In this document: one piece after another, positions 21,773 through 35,100 of the stretch | Layout of the letters: each line of letters opens with the position of its first letter | Numbering within the stretch: the stretch's first letter is position 1 | NCBI GenBank assembly: GCA_964247055.1 | Contig: OZ176056.1 | Span: forward strand, 3,162,001 to 3,226,000 | Length of the DNA stretch: 64,000 bases | Source: Paragordius varius | Lineage: Eukaryota; Nematomorpha | Reading direction: 5' to 3' | Position numbers and translations under genes: made by a program | The notes under the pieces: model-generated | What the model was told of the DNA's origin: nothing | Seen by the model: the letters and a program-made list of their open reading frames with translations, nothing else | Database searches by the model: none

Positions 21773-24700
21773 TTAGACAATTCGAAACATTAATTATTGG
21801 AATTGCCAATCGGTTCCAAACAATGATTGGCGATAATCATATGAAATTATGTTATAATGAAAAATACTATGATGAAACTGAAATTACGAATGAGGTAAAT
21901 AATTTTACAAAAATAAAAACCAATATTTATATACTCAAATGCAATATAAACTAATATAAGTATTTTGTTATTTGATATATTGTATATTACCTTCCTTATT
22001 AAAATTATAAAAATAATCATGGTTATTTAAAAAAATATATTTTTACACATGGATTATTTTTATTATTTCAAAATTTTTTGTTATATTGGTAATTTAAAAC
22101 ACCTAAAAATGTTTTATAAGACAAAAAGAGAGCTAGCTATAATAAATTTAACATAAATGTCAGGACATACAAATTATAAATATTCCAAATTGAAATTTAT
22201 TAAATTTTCTATAATTTTTTCATTTTATTTCCAACATAATTTTTTAAATTTTTTTCATCAAATATCAATTTTATATATTTTAACAGCAAAATGACTAACT
22301 AATATGTGCCGATTCCTCCAAGTTATAACTTATTTCATACACAGTGCTCTAAATCGATGGTATAATTCCGATAAAAATATGGAAAATATATTGGGATTCT
22401 CATGTTGTTATTTGTTTTGACCATTACCAGAAATTCACCAAAATTATTACGACTTTTGTGGTAATTAGCTATATCGAATGGCTAATTTGTGCACAATATG
22501 CTAAATAATTTTTGGTAAAAGCTAAATTTATTCCAAAAAATATAAAAAATGTATGATAGGAATCATATCAAATTTTAAGTGTGCTTCGAAACTGTTAATT
22601 GTTAATTTGGCAAATATTCTTAAATGAGATTGAGCAATAAAATTTTTATATGCTCAATGACAAAAAAGTTTTATACTGAAATGAATTTTCTTATAATAGT
22701 TTTTTCGTTTCCACCATGTTTTCAAAATACAAACTCGCTTGAATAATATTTTACTCTAAAATAAATTTTTATCAAAATAATCTAATCTTTCATAAAAACC
22801 TTTCTTTGGTGTCAAAATTTTACATATATTAAGGAATTTTTTTATTTTACAATAGGCATTTACGCGTTTAAGATATCCTCCCCATTTTAGAAAGTTTAAA
22901 AATGTAAAACTTTCCCACTATAAATTAATAATTAAATTGTTTGGCTTTTTAAACATTTTTTTATATTCATTAATTTTTCAGGAAATAGCCTATATCACCC
23001 TAAGAATAATTAACAAAATGTGAACAAATTTTTCTCTATTGCGGATCAGTTATCACAAAAGTGGTTTAAATTTCTTACTTTAAGGGCCAAATTTAAAAGC
23101 ACCATGAGATAATAATTGGGATACATTTTTCTTTCCGATATTGGTGAACACTGTACAAAATTATATAAATTGTTGTTAAACATTAACACTTATAAAAAAT
23201 CGAATAACTAAATCTTGCATGTACCTTTTACAGATTGTTATTATGCATAGATTAAAAGATATTGTATGAAATAGCAATAATATTTGGTGACAGATAATAA
23301 TTTTTATTACAGCCCGTTACTTAGAAATATAATTTGGCTTTATAGAAAATAAATTACAATAAAAAATCTCTATCAAATACATCGAGACTCGGTGTTTTAC
23401 CTTCTTTTTTATCGGTGCACGCAAAAATTATTTTGATATAAACCAGGGCTTGGAACCGGAACCCGGTACCTGGGATTTTAACAAGAACCGGTTCCATTGG
23501 GATGGTACCAACGCGGTTTCCGTTCCACTTCTCCGAGAACCACCCCGGTACCGATTCCAAAATTTCAGGAATCACCTTTGTTCTATCTATAAACTTTTTG
23601 GAACCAACCCGGTTCCGGTTCCACCCCCTTAATTACAGGTTCCCATAATATTTTTATTATAAAAATTATTTAAATTTGATTGTACCACTATATATTGCAT
23701 ACGTCAAACTTTAAACCTAAAATAAGCGCCTAATTTTGTATTAGCGGTATCTGAATTTTAGGCGATTCTACTCTTCTAAAAAAACTAATAGTCATAACTC
23801 GAGTTTGTTTATAATACATATGTTCGTATATATAGGTCTCCGTTAAAAGAAGTTTTTTCACCCTTAATTTTCTAGTTTCAGACTTGAGAAGCAGTTTGAC
23901 GAGCGAATTGCTTGGTCCTATAATTTTTTAAAGTTAAATAAAGATTTTTTAGATGCCATACATAATTTATCACTCATTATATACCTTCGTACTTATACAT
24001 TTTCCTATTATATTTAAATAATTTGTTTCATTTATTATGCTACACTAATTATCCTTCACTATACATTTGGCAATTTATAATAAATTATTTGATTTATAAT
24101 TGTTAATATTTTGGTTGTCATATTTTAATAATAATTTTGTAAATCATTTAATAAAAAGTCAGGAACCGAAAATGGAACTGGTTCCGGAACCGCTAAATTT
24201 TAAGGAACCCACGCGGTTCCGGTTCCAATTGTTCAAAAACCGACCTGTTATAAACACATTTTTAGGGTGAACCCATTTTATGCTGAAAATTGAGGTTTTC
24301 TATCCAAATATACAAAAATAAAATTGTCGCACTATGTATGTATTTATAGGTAAACGTTATAATGCAAAAACTTTTTTATGTAACTGTATAACCAATGCGG
24401 ATATAATTATAGGCTGCATATACATACAAGATTCAAGTCAAAAAAGTTGTGTACAGTCAGATTCAAAAACAGGATATATCTAGGGATGTGCTTTAATAAA
24501 ACCATGTATAAAATTAAAACGTTTATCATGCAATTGTCGCTTTTTTTAATTTTTAGCCATGTCCCTCTACACACCTGCTCTTTACCTTTCATTAACATCA
24601 TCTCCAGTGATTGTAGTTTATATAAAATAAACTACTTTATTTTGTGAAATTTTGATAGCTTATCTTATGATCATAGAGCATAGACCTTTAGTCAATTGAA

Positions 24701-25399
24701 CTTAGGTTTTTTCAATATTAACTTTGAAGTCGATACATTTTAACTTAGCAATATGTGATTTCTGTTTGTATTTTTGTATTATAAAGTAAGCGCTAAAATA
24801 ATTTATTTTATTTTGTTAACATTTCTAAACTCTGTGACTTTTTACCCTAATACTCAAAATTTTCATTGTTATGCGCATTTAAAGCTTCATAATAAAGTTT
24901 GGCAATATTCTTCTTATAAATACGCTTCTCAACGATCAATATAATGTTAACCACAAATTTAAACATAAAATGCAAAATAAATTTAAAATAGTGTCTTAAA
25001 GAAACAAAATCAGGTGGATCGCATATATCAATCAGAAAAAGCTATATCGGAGTCCTGAAGTGGGTCAAATATGATGTGGAAATTTGGTATAAATTAATAA
25101 TATTATGCGCAATCTTGTCTTGTTTGCGTTTATAAATAACTCATTCCACCGATTGCATGAGATTATTGAAATATGTATTGTTATATTGCTTTAAATTTCG
25201 AATAAAACATTAAGGCATTGAGTTTTACTGAAAAAAGATAATAAACATTCGCTAAATTACTTTTTATTTTATTAGATAATTAAATGACCAGTAAGCCACA
25301 AAAATCACATTCCCTCAAAAAAATTCTTAATTTTATCTATGTTTACTAATTTTTCGAGCTAAACCATAAGTTAAAATATTTTTATGAAAAATGCGAATG
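21773..25399. other. Intergenic region between UBL3 and the teneurin 3' end
   Basis: No exon supported on either strand, apart from a complete non-autonomous hAT element (23444-24247). In particular, no YD-repeat coding sequence was seen on the minus strand here. Confidence 0.6.
23444..24247. mobile_element. Non-autonomous hAT element rich in GGAACCGG motifs
   Basis: It starts CAGGGCTTGGAACCGGAACC and ends with GGTTCCGGTTCC ... GACCTG. The flanking octamers ATATAAAC (23436-23443) and TTATAAAC (24248-24255) match at 7 of 8. Both ends carry clustered GGAACC/GGTTCC motifs, and the middle is plain AT-rich filler. Short open frames inside it are not genes. Confidence 0.83.
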
Positions 25400-25607
25400 T
25401 TAATATGTATAATAATTATAATTTATTGCCGAGATTTTACTAATAATAATGATATAAGATTTATACATATTATTTAATGTGAATATGAGTATAAAATGGT
25501 GAATCAATAAAAAATGGAATAAATTGACTATTAATTTGGTGGTGGTTGGAATCCATCTTTTCCAGGAGTCATATTCTAAATTTACTAACTTTTTATCTTG
25601 TTTCTTA
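25400..25607 (-). CDS. Probable last teneurin exon with a single YD-like motif
   Basis: An 80-nt intron (AA|GTACAATC...GAACAG|TAAG, 25608-25687) keeps frame from exon 18 in phase 2. It brings in LEYDSWKRWIPTTTK, which resembles the first vertebrate YD segment (YEYDSFGRLTNVTFPTG, from memory). The frame then runs through a hydrophobic, A/T-driven tail to TAA at 25400. If this intron is not used, the protein ends at the stop at 25654 with ...NGYSLL (about 2255 residues). Confidence 0.5.
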
Positions 25608-28600
25608 CTGTTCAAATCCTACTTAACTTTTTTTCTAAAACTTTTTTGGTTATTTAAAGTAAGGAATAGCCATTTATGTGATTGTACTTAAAATTAAAAC
25701 TGGCAGCTAAGTCTGATTGTTGGTCCGTTTGAATTCGTCGTGTAACATTGTATTGAGTTATCAAAACCATATCTTCATAAGCAAAATTATAAAATGTATC
25801 CAATGTTGGACATTCAATCTCCAATATTTGATGATTATTTGTTAGAGTCATAGTTGATTTAAAATTTTGCCCATTTACCTGTGCTAGGTTGGGAACGTTT
25901 CGATTGATAAGACATGTGAAATCAGTTTGAATGCCCTTCCCATTTTTAATGTTAACATCTATAGAATTAATAATGTTCCACGCTGCTAGAGATGTACCAT
26001 AAGATTGATGTTGTGGTGGATTCTGGTTACGATTGGTTTTAGAAAATTTTAGATTTACTTTATTAACAATCATCATTTTTTTCTTATTAACTCCAATACT
26101 AAGTAGTGTATGCGTTGTTAAACCCAACAATTTTGATACGGCAGAATTTTTGGAATGGTATATGAATGTGGTTTGGGGATTTGTCCTGCCCTCCAAAAAG
26201 GTTTCAAGGTGATGACCCCATTTATCAAATATATATGTTTCTTTTAGTGTTTCATCCAATACCATGTATGTGCTACTGGGAGTTTTACGATCCATTACAT
26301 TTGAGTCATGTATTTCTGAGGTTATTGCGGGTGAATTTATATAAAATACTCTGTCATGATTTTTGAACCATGGAATACGATTTATAAAGATGGTTTGAGG
26401 TTGAAACCGTATTTCCTCTCTAATGTCTCCTTTAACATTATCCATTATTATAAGTTGGGAATCATCTGGGGTAATGTGTAATTTAATTTGATTATTAGTA
26501 TCATTTACTTGACTTTTAAATGTTATTTTATGGACCAGTGTAAGTCGTTGAATATGTTTTACGTATTGATAAATGTAACCATACTCTATGCTGGAAACTG
26601 CAATATACAGAATATCCAACTCTTTTGCCAGTGCAAAACTATCTATTTTTAGGTTGAAAATATCAGTATTCTCAGCAAACATTTGATTGTAAGTTTGTGT
26701 CTTTATAATCTCGTCGATTGATATAAGGGGGACAGCTATTCGATTTACCAAATTTAGTTCATATATTACGCTGCGGTTTGATAAAATCATTAATGATGGC
26801 TCATTATGACAGTATATAAGGTTTGTTGTGGGTCCAATCAAATTCATCTAAAAATTAATTAAAAAAGTAAATATTCAGTAAATTGTATCAGCTAAATAAA
26901 TGAGTATAAATTAAGATTATAATAATTTTTACCTTGCTAAATGGAATTATGATATCGGGAACGATAGGGTCAATACCGGTTTTAAAGCCATTATCAATTA
27001 TCGTTTTAACTTTCAAGTTTTTCAAATTTATATGTTTCAAAATATTTGTTGAATGTTTCATAGGGTCGATCGCAACGTAATAAAGTACGCTTTCTGACGG
27101 ATCAATGGCCATTTCTATAAGAATAATATGCACATAAATAATGAGAAAAAACGTAAAATTATACAAACAAATGTTTTTTTTTCAAAAGTACAAACCATAC
27201 TTTTTTAAACTTTATTTTTTCTATTTAATATACGTATTTGATCGTGTTACAACAGTCATTTCTATTTCATACTTTAAAACAATGAAATTTAAAAAAAAAC
27301 AAGTTCAAAAAACAGCGGTTTTTTTATATTAAAAATTGTTTTTATGTTTACACGTGTTGTCCGTAAAATTTAAATTTTTATTATTGTAATTCTAATTCAG
27401 CTAAAATTAAATGAATTATTGGGCAAATTTTCGATTGCTACAAGTAATCTTTGTCAAATGTAAAAAATAAAATTAAAATATAAACTAATAAAGCATAAAT
27501 TCTCCAGGTTAATGTCGTATATTTTTAGAAAGATTAAAAAAATTTACCTGTAGGAATAAGCTTGGATTCCGTCAATATCGGTGTTTTAGCCATTTGTGGT
27601 ATATTAAATGCTGCCAAACTTGGTGACACGTCTTTAACATTAACCCTAAGAATCATATTTTGGTTTGGAAGTGAGACATACAAGTTGTATGCAGTAGTAG
27701 GGACATCTAACATTCGACCATGGATAACATAGGCATTGGGTAGTTGCTTAAATTTAGTGTTATATTTTTGATCCTCGCTATTTTTCAAATAATCTTGCAA
27801 GTTTATAAGCGGATTTTTTACGATAATCTTGGGTAGGGGTTGATTCTTAGAAGAAGTTTTTAGGGAATCATATGTGTTGAGAGTGTTTGTGACATATTTT
27901 ATACGATAAATTATGCCATTTTTCGTAAGCGCAAATGCCCCATACTGTATTAATGGGTGCTTACTACCAACATATGGTGGAATGTATGGTTTTGATGTTG
28001 AAATCAGAATAGATTCTAAGGTTTGACCTGTAAAATTGACAATTATAAATTAAAATTTGGTTTATTCCTAGCTTTCAACAGCTAAAAAATACAATAAGAA
28101 ACATGATCAAGTGTTATTACCGAATCCTTTATCCAATAGGATTGGAATTGATTTCTTATCTCTTTTCATGACATAATTCATATCTAGGAAATGTATATCA
28201 CCGGTGCCTTTGTAAAGAATATCTAGAGAAAGAGGGAGAAACAAAAATATAGTTTTGCAAATTTTATAATACACACATGCAAAAAAGTAAGGATTCTAAA
28301 ATTATTTTCAGTATTTGATTTAACATACTTTGATAGGGATCTAATCTGTGGAATAGATTAACATTCCAAGCACTATCTCCCAATATCTGTGTTATTGGCA
28401 AATTTTGTCCAGCAATAGGCAATTTAAAAGTTTGAATTAACCGTTTTTCACAGTTTTTATAGTAGATAAATTCCAAGGAAACTAAAATGTCATAAAATAA
28501 CAATTATTACGGTATATGAGGAAATTTTTTTTATTATTTTTTTAAAAAAAAATGATAAAATCTACCATAAGCCATGGCCATGCCATAGACAGCTTGTTTG

Positions 28601-29040
28601 TAAGCATTTTTACGATCCCATAAAAATTCGATTAAAACGGATTTTTTCGATGCTAAATCGCTTTCAACCGATGATTGATACCGTGTACCTTGAATATCAA
28701 TCTAGAAAAATAAAAGTTTTATATTTAATGTTTACATATATTATGATTTTATGGATTTTTTTATATAAAAAAAAGATTGTATTACTTGAATATTTAGCCT
28801 TTTTATATAAGTGTAAGGGTTGCCTTCCGGTATTGTAACATTTAGACTTATGCTCGTTTTATAGGCCGAGTCATATATGCTTGAATGTACAAGGCTAACA
28901 TTTGTTCCTGGGATGGGCATGTTCAAATTTATAGCCTATAAATACAGTAAAAATTGTAAACTATACAGACCAAACGTTAAAAGACAAAAGAAATTTTCAA
29001 AAGATAACCAACTATACTTTTTTACACCCTATTTTTTCCT

Positions 29041-29111
<71 letters not shown>

Positions 29112-32100
29112 TTAACTACAATCGTAAAATATATAAATTGTGTTTCCATAAAAATATATATTATCGTATGTTTACTCGATTTTTTGGATCATTCTTTACA
29201 TATTGATTCATATTGTCGCCTTTAAAAGTATCAATGGTCATATCTTGTCGTGGATAGATATTAGGGATTGTTGAGATACTAATCGATGGCACAAATATAT
29301 TTGTGGAAGAATTATCACAGAAAGTATTAGGCAATGGTTCTGATTGTCGCCGTACAGAAAATGCATCTTTTTCCAATTTTTTATTATAAGTATTCAAAGT
29401 TTGATAAGTTTCATTGTGTTTGTCTAGGGGTAGGGTTGATTGAAGCATAAGAGTTATATCGTGCGGTAGAACTAAAAAGTCATTGGTGGGCACGTAAACT
29501 GTAAACTTTGTGCGTTGAAATGGTTCTTTATACGCGGTCAAGGTGACATAATTCCCTCCATTCACTAGCATGTCAAATCTAAAAAACATAATATTATTAG
29601 ATAATACATATGGCTAGCCTCTATTTTATATAAAAAAGGTAATTGGTATAAGGTATGAAGGTATTATGTTTACGGTATAACAAGCCGAAACATCTAAAAA
29701 GATAAAAAATAAAAATTGTGCTTGAAATGTTGTGATGGAAGTTACTGTAAACATAATAATAAAAATGAAAAACGCGGAAATCACAAAAACAATGCAGAAA
29801 CTAAGACTACGCGGTAAAATTATTAAGCAGACATTATCTGTTTTATTTATAAGGCAAAATTCGTTAAAATTAAGATAAGAAAAGTATATGAAGGAAAAAA
29901 CTGTAAACGCATTTTTCTTAAATTATTAACGGTTAATATTAACTATATCATTGCAAAAATATAAACGGGTAAAGCTTACTCTCCATTAAATCGTGTCAAA
30001 GTATATCCAAATTTCATGTTATTTTCTACACTGATACGGACACCCACTATAATTTGCCCAAAGGAATCAATGATTCGGCCTTTGACCACAGATACGGTGC
30101 TGTATAATTGAAAATAATGTTTGAATTAATTTATTTTAAGTAACATTTTTCAAAGATTAACCATAAAAATTGTTACAGCTTTTTTATGGATGCTTAAATA
30201 AATAATAATTAAATGTTAATCCATAAAATTTAGTCATTTTAACAATATCAATCCAATTATGCTATATGTATTCGAATCTCTACATCTGTTTTAAAAATTT
30301 TTGGAATATTGATAAAATATTTTACTAACTACATTTCACTTACTGTTCATCAAAGGCTTCAGATTGGGCATGGACTTGTACACCGCCCTCTTCTATAAGG
30401 AACCGTACTCTGTCCATAAACGAAGAAACCGGTTTTATGGATTGTTTTGACAATAGAATATCGATGGGGTCTGCACTCGATTTACATAATATGTTGTTGC
30501 GACAAAATTGAGTTTTACAGCATTCAGAATCCTGACAATCAATTAAACCATCTATAAAAAGGTTGGGGAAAAAGGTGTTATAAACCAGAATTTCTAAATA
30601 CAGTATGTTCCTAGCTTTTCACAAATTATTGCCAGATACCTTAATCAGTAAAAGGCAATTTTATTGGTTTCAAGTTATTTTTTATACTTTTTATTGCTAT
30701 TATTAGCCAATAATTTTCCTTGGTGTCTATGCTATATGGAAATATTTATGAAAGGCTGTCAATGTATTCTTACTCATACTGTACTTTTGTACCAAATTAT
30801 TTTAAATAACTACCATTATCATTATCGATTCCATCAGTACACATAGTTTCATACGGTGTTCCACAATCCACACCTCTCCACCCATATTTACAATGGCATT
30901 TCCATGTATCTGCCTCACTGTTTATAGGAACCATTTGTGATGATATATTCTGACTATGCATATTTTGCTTCCAAACATAAAATCCTGTTCCACCATTTTG
31001 TGTAGTTAAAGAACTAGTAAGAGAGTCCGAAGATTGTCTAGTAGAACCTGATGATAAAGTTCTTCCTTCAGGGCCAGAGGAGGCAAGAGATGAACCTTGT
31101 TGGCTATTAGCAGCATTCAATAAACAAATCCCATTGTGATTACATTGATTGGGACATCCTTGTATATCACACGTCATCCCATTCCAACCCGTATTACAGT
31201 GACACCGACCCTCGTGACAAATCCCATGATTTGAACAAACCATAGATGTCTCCTCAGAATTTGCGCCACAACCGCCATTTTTTTCATTCGCTGTTTCTTT
31301 GGCTTGCTTTTTTATTGTCAATAATTTTGTCGTAGAACTATTTTGTTTATTTTGTGAGATCGTTTGTGATGGTATGACGTTGAAGAAAGCGGTTACATTA
31401 AATCCGGCTAGAAATTATAAATAATAGGTGTTATTGATTGATTTAATAAGTGACTTTAAAGAGCTAAATTATACAAAATGACCACACTTACATGTTACAT
31501 ATTCGATAGAGCTATCTGCCATCCTAAGAATATAAGAATTCGTTGCATATTCACAGTTCGGACCGGAAAAACCGGGAGCACATAGGCATTTTCGGATTAA
31601 ATCTTGACCATTTGGAGACCGAGATAAGGCACAGGCACCGTTTCCCGAACAATTTTTAGGTTTGCAGTAATCGACTAAATTTATAAAATGATGTAAACCA
31701 TAATTCTTGAAATTTTATCGACCTATAATATTTGAATGAAAAATAATGGTCAAGAAAAGTATTTTTACAGATAATTAGTTTATAACAAAAGTTTGGTTTA
31801 CAGATAAAAGCTTCGACTTATATAAAAAGTAAGCGCAATAGGTTAAGATCTATAATTTAGTAACTGTTAATTTAACCACTCCATAATAATAAAATATTTT
31901 TTGAAAAAATCATATAAGGTGTTTTACCATTCCCACAATCCCAACCAAACCACCCATCAAAGCATTGACAAAAACCGTTTTCACAACTTCCTTGATTTTT
32001 ACAATTTTGAGGACATATGGACCCATTTTGAGTAGGGTTTGCTGTAAAACTTGGATAGATTATAAAATCCAAATTGACATTATCATCAAAAAGATTTAAT

Positions 32101-35100
32101 TGCTGGCTTGTATTCAAAACCTTTGAATCAAGGGTTTTAGATTTGGATGAAATGGAATCAATGAGATAAAAGACCAAGTATAAATTTTTAGGGCGAATTG
32201 CTTCTGTAGTATTGTATGGGTATTGATAAAGCGTAACCTAAAATTCACAATTTATAAATAATGGGAGGAAAAGTAAGGTAGCTAAGTTTAATATTATTAA
32301 ATAATGTTTCTGTACATTCAAGTCAAATAATTATTATTAAATTGTATTTTTATGATATCATCAAAGTTATTCAATTTATGAGACAAATGTTGTCACATAT
32401 GGAAAAATTTATGGTTTGTATAAAATCAGCCTTTTACTTTTTACGTTTTGTCTTTCCTCTAAATTTTTACTTGTAAATATTATTTTGTAAAATTTAAATT
32501 TTAACATACTCTACCTGTTGCCAAAAATTATTTGTTGCCATTTGTTGATTAGTTATGTGGAGAAATGTATCATATTGGGTAGGAGTAGGAATTGAATCAG
32601 CACGAACATATATCCCTAAATAATATTATATTTAAATTAGCATTTTTTATAAAGGCTTGCATTATTTAATTTATATTTTTGGTACTTTTTCTCTGTATAT
32701 TCCTTTAAAACTAGAAAGCATAATAAATGAACTTTATAATATTATATGCATAAAAATCATTATACCCAAATCAAAGGAGGAATCCAATAACGAAATTGGT
32801 AATTGTTGGCGAGATTGTTTGCTAACGATCGATAAATTAGCCAAGAGTACAAAAGGTGTACCCATTTTTATGTAGGGGGCCAATATTTTAGTTGTGGTTA
32901 TATCGGGAGAGGAAGAACCTATATCTACCCTGTATATTTGGATATTATTGCGTCTCAAGAGAATTTTATGTGGAGTGACAAGTCTCAAATGGGCTGGAAT
33001 TTCGCCTAGTGCTTGTCCAACAAGATTTTTTGTGTCCAAATTATATGGTTTAGAGTTATGAAACGTATGTAATAATAATGATTGTGTTGGCATGGTATTT
33101 AAGATTTCTTGTTCTTGTAGTTCTTGAGATTCTTGTATGATCGGATAATAATTTGGAAGAAACGTATTATAAAATTGAGTTAAATTTGAGTTTTCAGATC
33201 TTAAATGACCCGTTCTCCACCAATTTTGATCCGAGTGTTTATTATTTGGGAAGGATGTGTTGTAAATTGGCATTGAGTTTAAATTTTGGCTTTTACTATT
33301 TTTACCGCCCTTCCAGGGATGCCATTTGGATTTGCCAAAACTTACCGCTAATAACCAATAAAAAATTATTGATATTTCACTCAAAATATTTAATATTTTT
33401 TATGGAAAATAATCAAATTCTTACCTAATAAATAACTTATAAAGAAGAGGCTTAGGAGTGAACACACAAATAGCACAAGTGACATTTTACGCCAATTACA
33501 TTCATACGTCTTTTCAGCTTGCGAGAATGGCCATTGAATTGCATAACTCCAATCTTTGTCTTTTAATCTAAATGTAAATAAGTTTTTACTTATTATACTA
33601 AACACATAAAAATTATTTAACATTATTCCAATAAAAATAATATATATATGGTTTGCAAAATTAGACAATTTATTGCGAAAATGCTTTTTGAGATTGAATA
33701 AGTATAAATGAATATTGGTAAACATGGCACATTTTAGGATTAAATGGCAGTTTTAGGTCCCCAAACTCCATTTTAAGGCAGTAAAATATTTGTCTCCTAT
33801 TTTTTTTAATTAAAATTCTTCTTCGGAAAATATATATTTACGAGTCAGTATATCAATATGGTGAGTCCCCCACAAAAATGGCTTAAATTTTGTAAGATAA
33901 TTATTTTATGAGGAGGTTGACAAAGATAAATGATGCAATCTGAATATAATTATTTTTTTAGGATTTTTTTATTTTTGATGGAAATTTAATATAAACTACG
34001 ATTTCTTTTTTTAGGCATATGAGTATATTTGATATTTAAGCCATAAAATGGCATTCTTTCAAAAATATATATACTATGCATTTTAGTAAATTTTTTATTA
34101 TGGTATCTCCCCCATATGTAAGTGAATAAAAATGGTCTAGAAGAAAATAGCCTTATAGTACAATATGTACAGATCAGTGCACTTTTGATGTATTAAAATT
34201 ATAGTATTTATTATATATGGTTCTATATCATTATTAAATATATTATATTGGATGACGCTTTTTTGTAAAGCCAACACAATATATAAATGGAAGTCAATAT
34301 GGATTTTGTGTTTTAATTAATGCCAAAAAAGAACAAAAAAATGTTTCTAAGAAAGATAAAAAAATCAAGATAAGAATTTCACCAAATTTTTCTCCTATTT
34401 ATATAACAAGTGGCCGCATAAATTAAACTTTTTAGTGAGTGATAAAAAAATTTTCAAGCAAAAATAAAATACTTTTGTTTTTTATTGAGCAAACTGCTAT
34501 CTGTAGTTGAACTGTTGGTAGATCCGTCATTCATCCTCATTTTCGTTTTATTTTCAGTTTTAATTGGGGTTAAATCTCCATTTTTATGTTGTTTGTTGTT
34601 CATAAACCACGCCAAGGGTGACTTGATTTTCGCCCAAAAGCTTGGGTGCGAGTTGGTTTGAGAAGCTGATCGAAGCGTTATAGCTGATAGGAGAGGTATA
34701 GGGGGATAATTTGATGAATTGCTATCAAAGTATCTCATATTATTTATATTATCTGTCACATTAGCTGTCATCGGGTTGTTTAATGTTTGTTGGTTATAAT
34801 TAGGGTTATTCTTATTCTGGTGATGATACAAATAAAAATTTAGTAGTCTCGGGTCGTAATATGGTAGAAGGGGTGGACTTTGCGGATCTAATACCCCCTG
34901 GTCATCGTATATGGCTGTTGTCCCACTCAAAGGCAAGGTATCTTGTGCAATGTGTGAAAAATTGTTGATATTTGTACTTTTTGTTCGCTGATTATTTGTC
35001 TGATTATTTGAATTATTAGTATTAGAACTGCCTGTAGATGTTTCATTACGGTTATTTTGGGCATACAGATAAGGTGAAAATGAGTTATGATGATGATCTA

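Noticed and set aside
23354-23632. Overlapping open frames on both strands with many Pro/Gly/Val codons
   Set aside because: They lie wholly inside the GGAACC-rich end of the hAT element and reflect its repeated hexamers.
28877-29206. 109-codon frame on the plus strand with an Ile-Tyr run
   Set aside because: It is driven by the (TA)n microsatellite and overlaps teneurin exons on the other strand.
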